Shown here: positions 8,593 to 15,951 of the stretch, piece after piece
Layout: the number at the start of each line of letters is the position of its first letter
How positions within the stretch are numbered: the first letter of the stretch is position 1
Origin: Sedimentisphaerales bacterium
GTDB lineage: Bacteria > Planctomycetota > Phycisphaerae > Sedimentisphaerales > Anaerobacaceae
DNA: 44,011 nucleotides
Direction of reading: 5' to 3'
NCBI GenBank assembly: GCA_030611315.1
Contig: JAUWPZ010000012.1
Coordinates: 1 to 44,011 of the forward strand
The notes under the pieces: model-generated
Databases searched by the model: none
Told to the model about the DNA's origin: nothing
Seen by the model: the letters and a program-made list of their open reading frames with translations, nothing else
Program-made: the position numbers and the translations under genes

Positions 8593-9576
8593 ATGGATGG
8601 TAACGGAACATTACTTTTGGTAAAGAACCTTTCGACGCACTTTCTCACCGAAGAAGGTCTCGTAAAGGCGGTGCAGGATGTGGGCTTTTCGATAAGGCCG
8701 GGCCGAACGTTCGCGCTGGTCGGGGAAAGCGGGTGCGGGAAGAGCGTAACGGCACTGGCGATTATGCGATTGCTGCCGCAGCCGGGAGGAAAAATCGTCG
8801 GAGGGGAAATAATTTTCGAGGGTAAGAACCTGCTCGCGCTGAGCGAAAAGCAGATGCGGAAGGTCCGCGGCAGGAAAATCGCCATGGTTTTCCAGGAGCC
8901 GGAGACGGCCCTTAACCCGGTCTATACGGTGGGCAATCAGATTGTCGAGGCCGTCAGGCTGCATCAGGAAAAAAGCGCCAAAGAGGCGTGGGCTGATGCG
9001 GTCGAGATGCTGCGAAAGGCGGGTATCACAGACCCGGCCCGGCGGGCGCACGAATATCCGCACCAGATGTCCGCGGGGATGCGGCAGCGGGTTATGATAG
9101 CAATGGCGGTAATCTGCGGGCCGGCGCTGCTGATAGCAGATGAGCCGACAACGGCGCTGGATGTTACAATCCAGGCACAGATACTGGACCTGCTGGAAGA
9201 AATACAGAGGCAAAACCAGATGAGTATTCTGCTGATAAGCCACGACCTGGGCGTTGTGGCTGAGCGTGCCGAAGATGTGGCGGTGATGTATGCATCGCGA
9301 ATAGTGGAAACGGCCCATTCGAAGAGCCTTCTCGAAAAGCCTTTACATCCCTATACACAGGGGCTAATAGAATCTTTGCCGCGATTGGGCTTTTCCGGCA
9401 GACGTCTGCGGACAATCGCCGGCAGTGTCCCGGAGCCGCTGCGGTTTCCGGCAGGGTGCAAGTTCCATCCGCGCTGCCCGATAGGCCGGTCGGACAAGCG
9501 GTGTCAAACACTTGAGCCGGAGCTTCAAGAAGCCCGGCCGGGACGATGTGTCGCCTGCTGGCATGCGCCGAATTAA
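8593..9576 (+). CDS. Oligopeptide ABC transporter ATPase, OppD/DppD type
   Basis: 327 aa. Walker A GESGCGKS (about 46-53), Q-loop [11 protein letters not shown], signature SAGMRQR near 160, Walker [13 protein letters not shown] and H-loop [10 protein letters not shown] are all present. The complete C-terminal oligopeptide/dipeptide domain ([11 protein letters not shown], ending near CVACWHAPN) marks the OppD/DppD class. Length is normal. The ATG at 8593 is preceded by a weak purine run (GAAGTAGAAGA). Its first 54 bp, including the upstream bases, are duplicated at 9747-9800 in front of the partner ATPase gene. Confidence 0.93.
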   Translation: MDGNGTLLLVKNLSTHFLTEEGLVKAVQDVGFSIRPGRTFALVGESGCGKSVTALAIMRLLPQPGGKIVGGEIIFEGKNLLALSEKQMRKVRGRKIAMVFQEPETALNPVYTVGNQIVEAVRLHQEKSAKEAWADAVEMLRKAGITDPARRAHEYPHQMSAGMRQRVMIAMAVICGPALLIADEPTTALDVTIQAQILDLLEEIQRQNQMSILLISHDLGVVAERAEDVAVMYASRIVETAHSKSLLEKPLHPYTQGLIESLPRLGFSGRRLRTIAGSVPEPLRFPAGCKFHPRCPIGRSDKRCQTLEPELQEARPGRCVACWHAPN

Positions 9577-9859
9577 ATTCGTTATGCGTCGTGCGTCCCT
9601 TCGACTACGCTCAGGACAAGGATGCGTATTGCGGATAGGAAAGAAGACAGAAAACAGAAGGCAGAAGAGCAGTGGATTAGAGATTAGTGAATTGGTTTGT
9701 TGTTCATTGTTCGTTGTTCGTGGGTTGTGAATGAAAAGGAGATTTGGAAGAATATGGATGGTAACGGAACATTACTTTCGGTAAAGAAGCTTTCGACGCA
9801 ATACGCAATCCTGCCCTCGAGCAGAGCGAAGGGACGAGATACGAAGTACGAAATGTGAG
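9577..9859. repeat. Junction segment with inverted composite repeats
   Basis: The two ATPase genes are separated by an unusually long repeat-filled segment. About 9581-9633 carries a GCGTCGTGCG / TCCCTTCG...CTCAGGACAAGG / ATGCGTATTGCG composite. About 9797-9850 carries a diverged copy in reverse complement. Between them are a CAGAAAACAGA-type tract (about 9643-9668), GTTCATTGTTCGTTGTTCG-like sequence (about 9700-9722), and a 54-bp duplicate of the 5' end of the upstream ATPase gene. The layout resembles a small inverted-repeat-bounded insertion, but no transposase is present. Confidence 0.75.
9754..9858 (+). pseudogene. 34-codon leader ORF: duplicated start of the OppD gene
   Basis: The first 15 codons ([15 protein letters not shown]) nearly repeat the N-terminus of the upstream ATPase. 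The DNA from 9747 to 9800 matches 8586-8639 at 52 of 54 positions. After codon 15 the frame enters degenerate repeat sequence and stops at TGA 9856-9858, one base before the ATG of the next ATPase gene (9860). An AAGGAG at 9736-9741 could serve as ribosome-binding site. It is a remnant, but its position could allow coupled translation of the downstream gene. Confidence 0.75.
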
Positions 9860-10714
9860 ATGAGAGAAAAAAGAGATAATCATCTGCTGGAGGTCGAGAA
9901 CTTGAGGACGTACTTTCCGATTAAGAAGGGTCTGCTGCGGCGGACCGTGGGGTATGTCAAGGCGGTCGATGGGATAAGTTTCGCCGTCAAAAAGGCCCAG
10001 ACGCTGGGGCTGGTCGGCGAGAGCGGGTGTGGAAAGACAACCGCCGCGAGGAGTATAGTCCGGCTGACGGATGCAAGGGCAGGGAGCATCGTTTTTGGGC
10101 AGAGGGACGTTTTGTCGGCAGGGGCAGAGGAGCTGCGCCGGCTTCGCAGAGAAATTGGAATGGTCTTTCAGGATTCGTACAGCTCGTTAAATCCGAGGAT
10201 GACTATCGGTGATATCGTAGGCGAGCCGTTGAAGGTCCACAGAGCAGCAGCAGGCAGTGAGGTTACAGAGCGAGTTGCCGAATTGCTTAAAAAAGTGGGC
10301 CTATCGCCGGAGCACATAAATCGCTATCCGCACGAATTTTCAGCGGGACAGCGGCAGCGAATCGGACTGGCAAGGGCGCTGGCGCTGAAGCCGAAACTGG
10401 TTATCTGCGATGAGCCGGTCAGTGCGCTTGATGTTTCGATTCAGTCGCAGATTTTGAATTTGTTGAAGGACCTGCAGGAAGAATTCGGACTTACGTACCT
10501 GTTTATCGCACACGATTTGGCTGTTGTGGAGTTTTTCTGCGATATTGTGGCGGTGATGTATATGGGCAGGATAGTAGAGCGTGGCTCGGCCCGGCAAGTT
10601 TATCGAAATCCGCTTCATCCTTATACGAAGGCTCTTATCTCGGCAATTCCGCAGGCCGGGGCGGCCCGGCGAGGTCGCTTTTTTAGTAACAGGAGTTGTT
10701 TTTTCGCGAAATAA
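9860..10714 (+). CDS. Oligopeptide ABC transporter ATPase, OppF/DppF type, C-terminally truncated
   Basis: 284 aa. Walker A GESGCGKTT (about 54-62), Q-loop VFQDSYSSLNP, signature SAGQRQR, Walker B VICDEPVSALD and H-loop IAHDLAVVEF are present. The family landmark HPYTKALISAIP is reached, but the protein then ends in an unrelated RGRFFSNRSCFFAK. The usual cysteine-rich C-terminal extension (PP-GC-FHPRCP and on, roughly 40-50 residues) is missing and is not found downstream in another frame. The stop codon lies in the sequence leading into the 71-bp repeat at 10727. The ATPase core is intact, so the protein may still work with the complete OppD. The start is one base after the leader-ORF stop and has no strong ribosome-binding site of its own. 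Confidence 0.88.
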   Translation: MREKRDNHLLEVENLRTYFPIKKGLLRRTVGYVKAVDGISFAVKKAQTLGLVGESGCGKTTAARSIVRLTDARAGSIVFGQRDVLSAGAEELRRLRREIGMVFQDSYSSLNPRMTIGDIVGEPLKVHRAAAGSEVTERVAELLKKVGLSPEHINRYPHEFSAGQRQRIGLARALALKPKLVICDEPVSALDVSIQSQILNLLKDLQEEFGLTYLFIAHDLAVVEFFCDIVAVMYMGRIVERGSARQVYRNPLHPYTKALISAIPQAGAARRGRFFSNRSCFFAK

Positions 10715-10726
10715 ATGTTGCAGGCT

Positions 10727-10797
10727 GCTCCGCAATGGGTATAATTAGAAATAAGCAGAAGCGGATTCTGGCAACTTAGGCGACGAACTAATTGATT
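10727..10797 (+). repeat. 71-bp direct repeat, copy 2
   Basis: This pairs with 588-658 (about 68 of 71 identical, same orientation). The bases just upstream (CGCGAAATAAA, about 10705-10715) are also shared and contain the OppF stop codon. Confidence 0.85.
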
Positions 10798-10844
10798 TCT
10801 TCGGCAAGTCCCTTATGGGCAAGCTCAGGACAGGTATTTTTGTT

Positions 10845-10857
10845 CCGCCGAAGGCGG
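10845..10857. terminator. CCGCC/GGCGG hairpin followed by TTT
   Basis: A 5-bp GC stem with a GAA loop is followed by only three T residues. It could be a weak terminator for the opp operon. A similar CCGCC...GGGCGG hairpin lies at about 231-244, so it may simply be part of the repeat system. Confidence 0.35.
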
Positions 10858-10914
10858 TTTGAGTAATACTGTGATAGTGGTTTTGTGACATGTTAAAATA
10901 TGAAAGGAATAAGG

Positions 10915-11112
10915 ATGTCAAAGAATAACTTTAGACCAGAAAAATTTTATGATTTTGAAATAGTAAGCGAAGAAAGTCGGGTTATTGGAAAGATTCGCAT
11001 AAAGCCAAGTGGTATATTATGGAAGTCGAAAGGTTCACGCTATTGGCTGGGAGTAGATTTAGAAAGGTTCGCTACCTTTATGAAGGATAACGGTAGGAAA
11101 CAAAAGCATTAG
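10915..11112 (+). CDS. Small hypothetical protein (65 aa)
   Basis: I chose the ATG at 10915 because AAGGAATAAGG sits directly upstream; an in-frame ATG at 10900 would add five residues. The protein is basic and soluble, with a beta-rich centre (FEIVSEESRVIGKIRIKPSG) and then WKSKGSRYWLGVDLERF and a basic tail NGRKQKH. I cannot name a family or function. There is no signal peptide. It is AT-rich like the following gene and unlike the opp genes, and it follows copy 2 of the 71-bp repeat. Confidence 0.65.
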   Translation: MSKNNFRPEKFYDFEIVSEESRVIGKIRIKPSGILWKSKGSRYWLGVDLERFATFMKDNGRKQKH

Positions 11113-11274
11113 TTTGAAAAACTCGTAAAAATTTAACTGACTGTAAGTTTAAATCGTGGTATTGTAAGGTTACATTGAGCCGTTGTACTTGCCTGCAGGC
11201 AGGAATGAGCAAAAAGATGCTGCAGAGGCAGGAAAAACAAGTATAACTTATTAATTTATAGGAGGTTACACAAA
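11113..11274. other. Spacer with GCCTGCAGGC palindrome
   Basis: A perfect 10-bp palindrome at 11191-11200 lies within TTGCCTGCAGGCAGGAAT, resembling the CATTCCTGC/GCAGGAAT repeat near 35005. A strong Shine-Dalgarno AGGAGG for the next gene is at about 11261-11266. Confidence 0.5.
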
Positions 11275-11946
11275 ATGGTTACTCAAGTTAAACAGATGTT
11301 AGTAGAGGCTTGGGAAAAGTTTCGTGATTACTATGACACAAAGGCTCCTCGATATCAAGATTCGTGGCGGCCTGAACTTAATAGAGCAGGCGCTTTGGAA
11401 TCCCATTGGATTTGTTGGGATGAAAATGATTTGACGTTTCATATTGGAAGGTTTTTTTATGATATCCTGAAGGAGAAAAAAGAAAGCCTGTTTTCGAATA
11501 TCGAAATACATTTTGAGAAACCGCTTGTCCCTAGGCAGTTTCGAGATTATGTGTTCGAGACTGAAAATTGCTTAGATACGTTAAGGACAAGACTTATAGA
11601 AAATGGAGTGTTAAATGCAGGACACCCTAACGTTGACCTTATAATTGCTTATGAGAATAGACCTTATCGTTTTTTGTTATGTGCTGAAGTAAAATGCTTC
11701 CGTGGGTTTGTGCTGGACCCAATTCAAATGATAAATGCTGATATAGAAAAATTGAAAGCCCTTAGAGAGTTAGGGATAGCCAAAAAGGTTGTTTTTATGC
11801 TTTTTGATGATTATTACTGGTATAAAAGAGGTAGGAAAACTGCGAAGAAGATTGAAGATGAATTGGACAGAATCAAAAAAGAGGAGAATGGTATTACAGT
11901 GTTATTCCATACGTCAGAAGCAAAATTAGAGAACTATGATTGTTGA
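11275..11946 (+). CDS. Predicted PD-(D/E)XK-like protein, function unknown
   Basis: 223 aa, ATG with AGGAGG at a spacing of about 8. The C-terminal half shows NVDLII (D121), a 16-residue gap, then CAEVKCF (E138, K140), the D...E-x-K arrangement of PD-(D/E)XK nuclease folds. A helix starting DPIQMINADIEKLKAL follows, as is common after the core. The N-terminus (WICWDENDLTFHIGRFFYDI) recalls proteins that check or bind nucleic acid, but this is a guess. No membrane segment is seen. It could be a restriction- or repair-type nuclease or an inactive relative. It is AT-rich, without a methyltransferase or other recognisable restriction partner nearby. Confidence 0.6.
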   Translation: MVTQVKQMLVEAWEKFRDYYDTKAPRYQDSWRPELNRAGALESHWICWDENDLTFHIGRFFYDILKEKKESLFSNIEIHFEKPLVPRQFRDYVFETENCLDTLRTRLIENGVLNAGHPNVDLIIAYENRPYRFLLCAEVKCFRGFVLDPIQMINADIEKLKALRELGIAKKVVFMLFDDYYWYKRGRKTAKKIEDELDRIKKEENGITVLFHTSEAKLENYDC

Positions 11947-11969
11947 GTTTTAATCAGAAAAGAGCAGCT

Positions 11970-13034
11970 ATGGAAAAAGGAAAGCTTTCGCGAAGGAGTT
12001 TTATCCGCAATACATCCTTAGCGGCGGCGGGGTCAATCGCCGGTGCTCTGGCCGGTAAAGGGCAGGCAGAGGACAAAAAGAACAAGCCGGTCGATACATC
12101 CAAAATCCTCAACTACAATCCGAAGATGGGCTACCGGCGATTAGGCAAAACCGGCATTATGATATCCGAGGTCAGCTTAGGCGGGCACGGCTCGCAGGGG
12201 CTCGAGAACCGCATCGAGGTGCTGGAAAGGGCGGCGGAATTGGGGATGAACTACCTCGATACCAATATCACCGGAGAGTGTGAAGAGTATGGCAAGGCCC
12301 TTCGGGGCAATCGAGATAAATGGCACATCGGCTTTGCATCCTGGCCCCAGAAGATTACGACGGAATACGAGAAGGAGCTGTCGAAAGAGCGCTTTATGCG
12401 CGAGATAGACGGTCGGCTGAAGCACTACAAGACCGATATGCTGGATATATGGCGGCCTGTCGGGGCGACGTGGGGCGAAGGGCAAAAGGTCAGGGCGACG
12501 ATGCTGATGATAAGCCGGCGGGTGCTTGATATGGTTGTCGAGGTTTTCGCCAAGGCCAAGAAGCAGGGCAAGCTTCGCCGGCTGGGTATCTCGGCGCACA
12601 ATCCGAAGGTTTTCCATCGCGTGCTGAATGAGTATCCGCAATTTTCCGTGATAATTTTCCCCTACCTTTTTCTGACCAAGGAATTCGGGGGCAATAGCCT
12701 CCTGAAGTTAGCGAAGGAAAAAGACGTCGGTGTAATCGGGCTCAAGCCTTTCGGGGCGGGGACAACCTTTGGCCTAAAGCCGAAGCAAATCCAGGGCAAG
12801 GTCGATAAGAGCGCCCATGTCCTGGTCAAGGCGATGCTGCAGGAGCCCCGAATCTCGGCGGTGATACCCGGGGTGAATACCACCGGGCAGCTCGAAGAAA
12901 ACGTCAAAGGCTCTTACGAGCGCGATAAGGCGCTGACGGACGAGGACAAGGCGGTAATGCGGCGGTGCGCCGAGAACTACTGCGCCAACCTTACGCCGGA
13001 GTACCAATGGCTGAGAAGCTGGGAAATCGTATGA
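11970..13034 (+). CDS. Tat-exported aldo/keto-reductase-like protein
   Basis: 354 aa from the ATG at 11970; an earlier TTG frame (11940) overlaps the previous gene and lacks a ribosome-binding site. A Tat signal (LSRRSFIRNTSLAAAGSIAG) leads the protein. The rest is an aldo/keto-reductase-type TIM barrel: YRRLGKTGIMISEVSLGGHG, NYLDTNITGECEEYGKAL, then IGLKPFGAG and AVIPGVN. Of the classical tetrad, Asp (YLDT) and Tyr (EEYGK) are visible, but the positions normally holding Lys and His read FASWPQ and DIWRPVG, so ordinary NADPH-dependent reduction is doubtful. Two Cys near the C-terminus (CAENYC) remain. The stop overlaps the start of a tetrahaem cytochrome gene (ATGA), suggesting a periplasmic redox pair. 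Related Tat proteins are common in planctomycetes. Confidence 0.82.
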   Translation: MEKGKLSRRSFIRNTSLAAAGSIAGALAGKGQAEDKKNKPVDTSKILNYNPKMGYRRLGKTGIMISEVSLGGHGSQGLENRIEVLERAAELGMNYLDTNITGECEEYGKALRGNRDKWHIGFASWPQKITTEYEKELSKERFMREIDGRLKHYKTDMLDIWRPVGATWGEGQKVRATMLMISRRVLDMVVEVFAKAKKQGKLRRLGISAHNPKVFHRVLNEYPQFSVIIFPYLFLTKEFGGNSLLKLAKEKDVGVIGLKPFGAGTTFGLKPKQIQGKVDKSAHVLVKAMLQEPRISAVIPGVNTTGQLEENVKGSYERDKALTDEDKAVMRRCAENYCANLTPEYQWLRSWEIV

Positions 13035-13570
13035 GGCAGATTCCGGTTTTTTGCGCGATTGCGGCGGGTATAGTGCTTTTTGGCTCATGCGGTCGGTCGG
13101 CTGTCGAGCCGGGCCCCGGCGAGGTGAACGCCTCCTTCGATTTCGATGAGACCAATCCCCTCGGCCCCAATGCAGCCTGCTACGTCTGCCATATACCGTT
13201 TGTCAAAGAACAGTTGAGCAAGACCCACCTCTATGCAAAGGTCGGTTGTATCGACTGCCACGGAATCAGCGCCGGGCATGCAAACGATGAAGATATCGGG
13301 GCCACGAAGCCGGATATTACCTTCAAGGGCGAGCAGGTCAACGAGATGTGCCTTAAATGCCACAAAACCCACGATGTTCCGGCCGAGGAGGTTATCGCTT
13401 GCTATCAGAAGCTGCTGGAGCGGCATCCGGATAAGCGCCGGCCGAACTGCGCCGATTGCCACGGAACGCATAGAATCAACAAACCCATCGAGAGCCGGGA
13501 GAAAAGCCGGCGCAAGAGGAACATGCGGGATTTCGGGAGGCTTTTCGAGATAAAAACAATGGCTCTCTGA
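13031..13570 (+). CDS. Tetrahaem c-type cytochrome lipoprotein
   Basis: 179 aa, starting in an ATGA overlap with the aldo/keto-reductase-like gene. A signal peptide ends in lipobox LFGSC. Four CxxCH haem-attachment motifs follow in order: CYVCH, CIDCH, CLKCH and CADCH. Several other histidines (KTHLY, HGISAGH, KTHDV, GTHRI) could be distal ligands. No catalytic-enzyme signature such as NrfA or hydroxylamine oxidoreductase is apparent, so an electron-carrier role is likely. The C-terminus is basic (REKSRRKRNMRDF). Translational coupling implies that it passes electrons to or from the upstream Tat-exported protein. Confidence 0.88.
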   Translation: MRQIPVFCAIAAGIVLFGSCGRSAVEPGPGEVNASFDFDETNPLGPNAACYVCHIPFVKEQLSKTHLYAKVGCIDCHGISAGHANDEDIGATKPDITFKGEQVNEMCLKCHKTHDVPAEEVIACYQKLLERHPDKRRPNCADCHGTHRINKPIESREKSRRKRNMRDFGRLFEIKTMAL

Positions 13571-13892
13571 AATAATTCGTGGGCAAAAATAGAAGGAATC
13601 GCCTTCGGCGAGGGTGTTTAATCTTTTCAAACACCCCCCAACCGAAGCCAGATATTGTAAAACGAAAGTGGGGACGCAAGCGCATTGATTTTGGCCTAAA
13701 AAGGAGTTCTCACGTGGTATCGTAGAGGGTTTGAATGCCAAAGCGAAACTGACTACGAGAAAAGATTATGGCTTCAATATCTTCAAAACACTTAAATTGG
13801 CCTTATATCATAATCTCGGGGCACTGCCCCAACCAATTGTTACCCACAAATTCTTTCGAAGAGGCGAAAAAATAAGGGCTGAGTCTTCGAAA
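13571..13892. other. Intergenic region with hairpins
   Basis: A CGCCTTCGGCG mini-hairpin lies at about 13600-13610. An 8-bp stem (GGGTGTTT 13612-13619 with AAACACCC 13629-13636) may terminate the cytochrome operon, although no T-run follows. An AAGGAG at about 13701-13706 precedes only a GTG frame that stops after three codons. In-frame sequence upstream of 13893 could extend the next protein but looks non-coding. Confidence 0.45.
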
Positions 13893-15884
13893 ATGGATAA
13901 ACCACTCCAAAGGTTTCGATGTCCGATTGTTTGTGTTCTTCTCGTACTTCTGACTCTTGCGGCATTTTGGCCCGTTCTGAATAACGAATTCGTCAAATAC
14001 GATGACGATAAATACGTGACCGAAAATCCGCACGTTACAGGCCGACTTACCGGCGAAACTATCCTCTGGGCCTTTACCAGGCCGCACTTCTATATGTGGC
14101 ACCCCTTGACCTCGCTGAGCCATATACTGGATTATCAGCTCTTTGGCCCCAAGCCCTTCGGCCATCACTTGGTCGGATTGCTGCTGCACGCAGCCAATGC
14201 CGTTTTGCTCTTTTGGGTTCTGAGGCGAATGACCGGTGCGATTTGGCCGAGCGTTTTTGTCGCGGCCGTCTTTGCCGTACACCCTCTCCAGGTCGAATCG
14301 GTTGCCTGGGTGGCCGAGCGCAAAAATCTCTTGAGCACCTTTTTCTGGATACTAACAATAGCTGCCTACGTCCGATACGCCCGGCGTCCGCGTATTGGCG
14401 GCTATCTGTTGGTCGTTCTTACCTTTGCTTTCGCACTGATGTCCAAGCCTATGGTGGTTACTTTGCCCTTTGTCCTGCTTTTGCTCGACTATTGGCCGTT
14501 GGGCAGGCTTCGGTGGGGCCCCGAAAACCAGCCTGTGCCCTCGACGCCGGACGAATCGCAAATAAGCTGTCCCCGGCAATTTTCCACGCGCTATTTGCTC
14601 GCAGAGAAAATACCCCTGTTACTCCTCGCCGCTGCTGTATGTGTTGTTACGGTGATTTTCCAGCAATCTGGAAAGGTGCTGTCCGCTTTGGAAAGTACGC
14701 CTCTGAATTACCGCGTTATTAACGCACTTGTTTCTTACCTGACGTATATTGAAAAATTATTCTGGCCCAGCCGATTGGCGGTATTCTATCCGCATCCGGG
14801 CGGCGACTTCTCAATTGGCCGATTGGTCGCCTCGGTGATACTGCTCGTATCGATTTCTGTGGGTTCCGTTTATGCTGCCCGCAGGCGCAAATACGTGATA
14901 GTCGGTTGGCTCTGGTTCGTTGGTACGCTGGTCCCTGTAATCGGTCTTGTGCAAGCCGGTGCGCAGGCCCGAGCGGACAGGTATATGTATATGACGATGA
15001 CAGGTTTGCTCATTATCATCGCCTTCGGCGCCGCCGACCTTATCGCCGGACGGCGTTTTCCGAAAGTGCTGCCCGCTTTCTTAGCGGTTGTGGCGCTTTT
15101 GGCTGCGACTGTCTGTACTCGGCTGCAGCTAAAACACTGGAAAAACAGTATGGCGTTGTTCGAGCATGCCCTCAGTGTTACTCGCCCCAACTACATTATC
15201 GAGAATAATTACGCCAACCTTCTCGCAGACCTCGGTGAGAGCGACCAGGCCATAGAACGCTACACTAAATGCCTGCAGTTCAAGCCCGATTCGGCCGAGG
15301 TGCATAATAATCTGGCTATTGTCCTGCAGGCAAAGGGCAATAACGATGATGCTGTCGCGCATTACACAAGGGCTATAGAGCTGGCTGAACCCCACAGTCG
15401 CGGCGGATATGTGCCGCGCGGCTTTGCCGAGGCCCATTACAATCTGGCAAATTTATTGAGACTCCAAGGCCGCCATGAACAGGCCCTTGAACATTATACC
15501 GAGGCGTTGAAACTCAGGCCAAAAAATGCTGATACCATCCGGTGTCTTGGCCTGACCCTTGCAGCCTTGAAAAGGTTCGACCAGGCCGTAGAGCATTATA
15601 ACAGACTCCTTGAGCTTGAGCCGGACAACGTACTCGCCCACGGCCTGCTCGCACTGGCTTTGGCTGCCCAGGGCAAAGTTGACCAGGCGATTGAGCACTG
15701 CCGCGTCGTTCTGCAGCAGCGACCTGACGACGTGGAAATGCGCTGCAATCTGGGCCTGCTGCTTCAGCGTCAAAACAAGACCGCCGAGGCGATAAAAGAA
15801 TACCGCCGGGCACTGCAAATTGCCCCTGACAACGATAAAGCCCGCCGGCTTCTGGAAGCCGCATTGGCAGAAAAGGAAAAATAG
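13893..15884 (+). CDS. TMTC-like polytopic membrane protein with C-terminal TPR repeats
   Basis: 663 aa from the ATG at 13893. An in-frame TTG at 13731 would add 54 residues that look unlike a protein N-terminus. The first 410 or so residues hold about ten hydrophobic helices, with the early acidic loop NNEFVKYDDDKYVTENPHV and the motifs MWHPLTSLSHILDYQLFG, HPLQVESVAWVAERKNLL and SKPMVVTLP. These are typical of the TMTC/DUF1736 proteins related to protein O-mannosyltransferases. From about residue 426 there are roughly six tetratricopeptide units (NNYANLLADLGESDQAIERY, and so on). Glycosyl transfer to exported proteins is the usual guess for the family; the substrate is unknown. Confidence 0.85.
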   Translation: MDKPLQRFRCPIVCVLLVLLTLAAFWPVLNNEFVKYDDDKYVTENPHVTGRLTGETILWAFTRPHFYMWHPLTSLSHILDYQLFGPKPFGHHLVGLLLHAANAVLLFWVLRRMTGAIWPSVFVAAVFAVHPLQVESVAWVAERKNLLSTFFWILTIAAYVRYARRPRIGGYLLVVLTFAFALMSKPMVVTLPFVLLLLDYWPLGRLRWGPENQPVPSTPDESQISCPRQFSTRYLLAEKIPLLLLAAAVCVVTVIFQQSGKVLSALESTPLNYRVINALVSYLTYIEKLFWPSRLAVFYPHPGGDFSIGRLVASVILLVSISVGSVYAARRRKYVIVGWLWFVGTLVPVIGLVQAGAQARADRYMYMTMTGLLIIIAFGAADLIAGRRFPKVLPAFLAVVALLAATVCTRLQLKHWKNSMALFEHALSVTRPNYIIENNYANLLADLGESDQAIERYTKCLQFKPDSAEVHNNLAIVLQAKGNNDDAVAHYTRAIELAEPHSRGGYVPRGFAEAHYNLANLLRLQGRHEQALEHYTEALKLRPKNADTIRCLGLTLAALKRFDQAVEHYNRLLELEPDNVLAHGLLALALAAQGKVDQAIEHCRVVLQQRPDDVEMRCNLGLLLQRQNKTAEAIKEYRRALQIAPDNDKARRLLEAALAEKEK

Positions 15885-15951
15885 CTTATAGTGCAGGCTG
15901 GCCGATTCTATACTAATCGCTCGCCTTGAACAGATAACAACCGGTTGAAAC

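Noticed and set aside
11275-11946. Type II restriction enzyme
   Set aside because: Only the D...E-x-K pattern supports a nuclease fold; there is no methyltransferase or recognisable restriction family motif.
13612-13636. Rho-independent terminator after the cytochrome gene
   Set aside because: The stem is good but a C-rich run, not a T-run, follows; I list it only as a hairpin.
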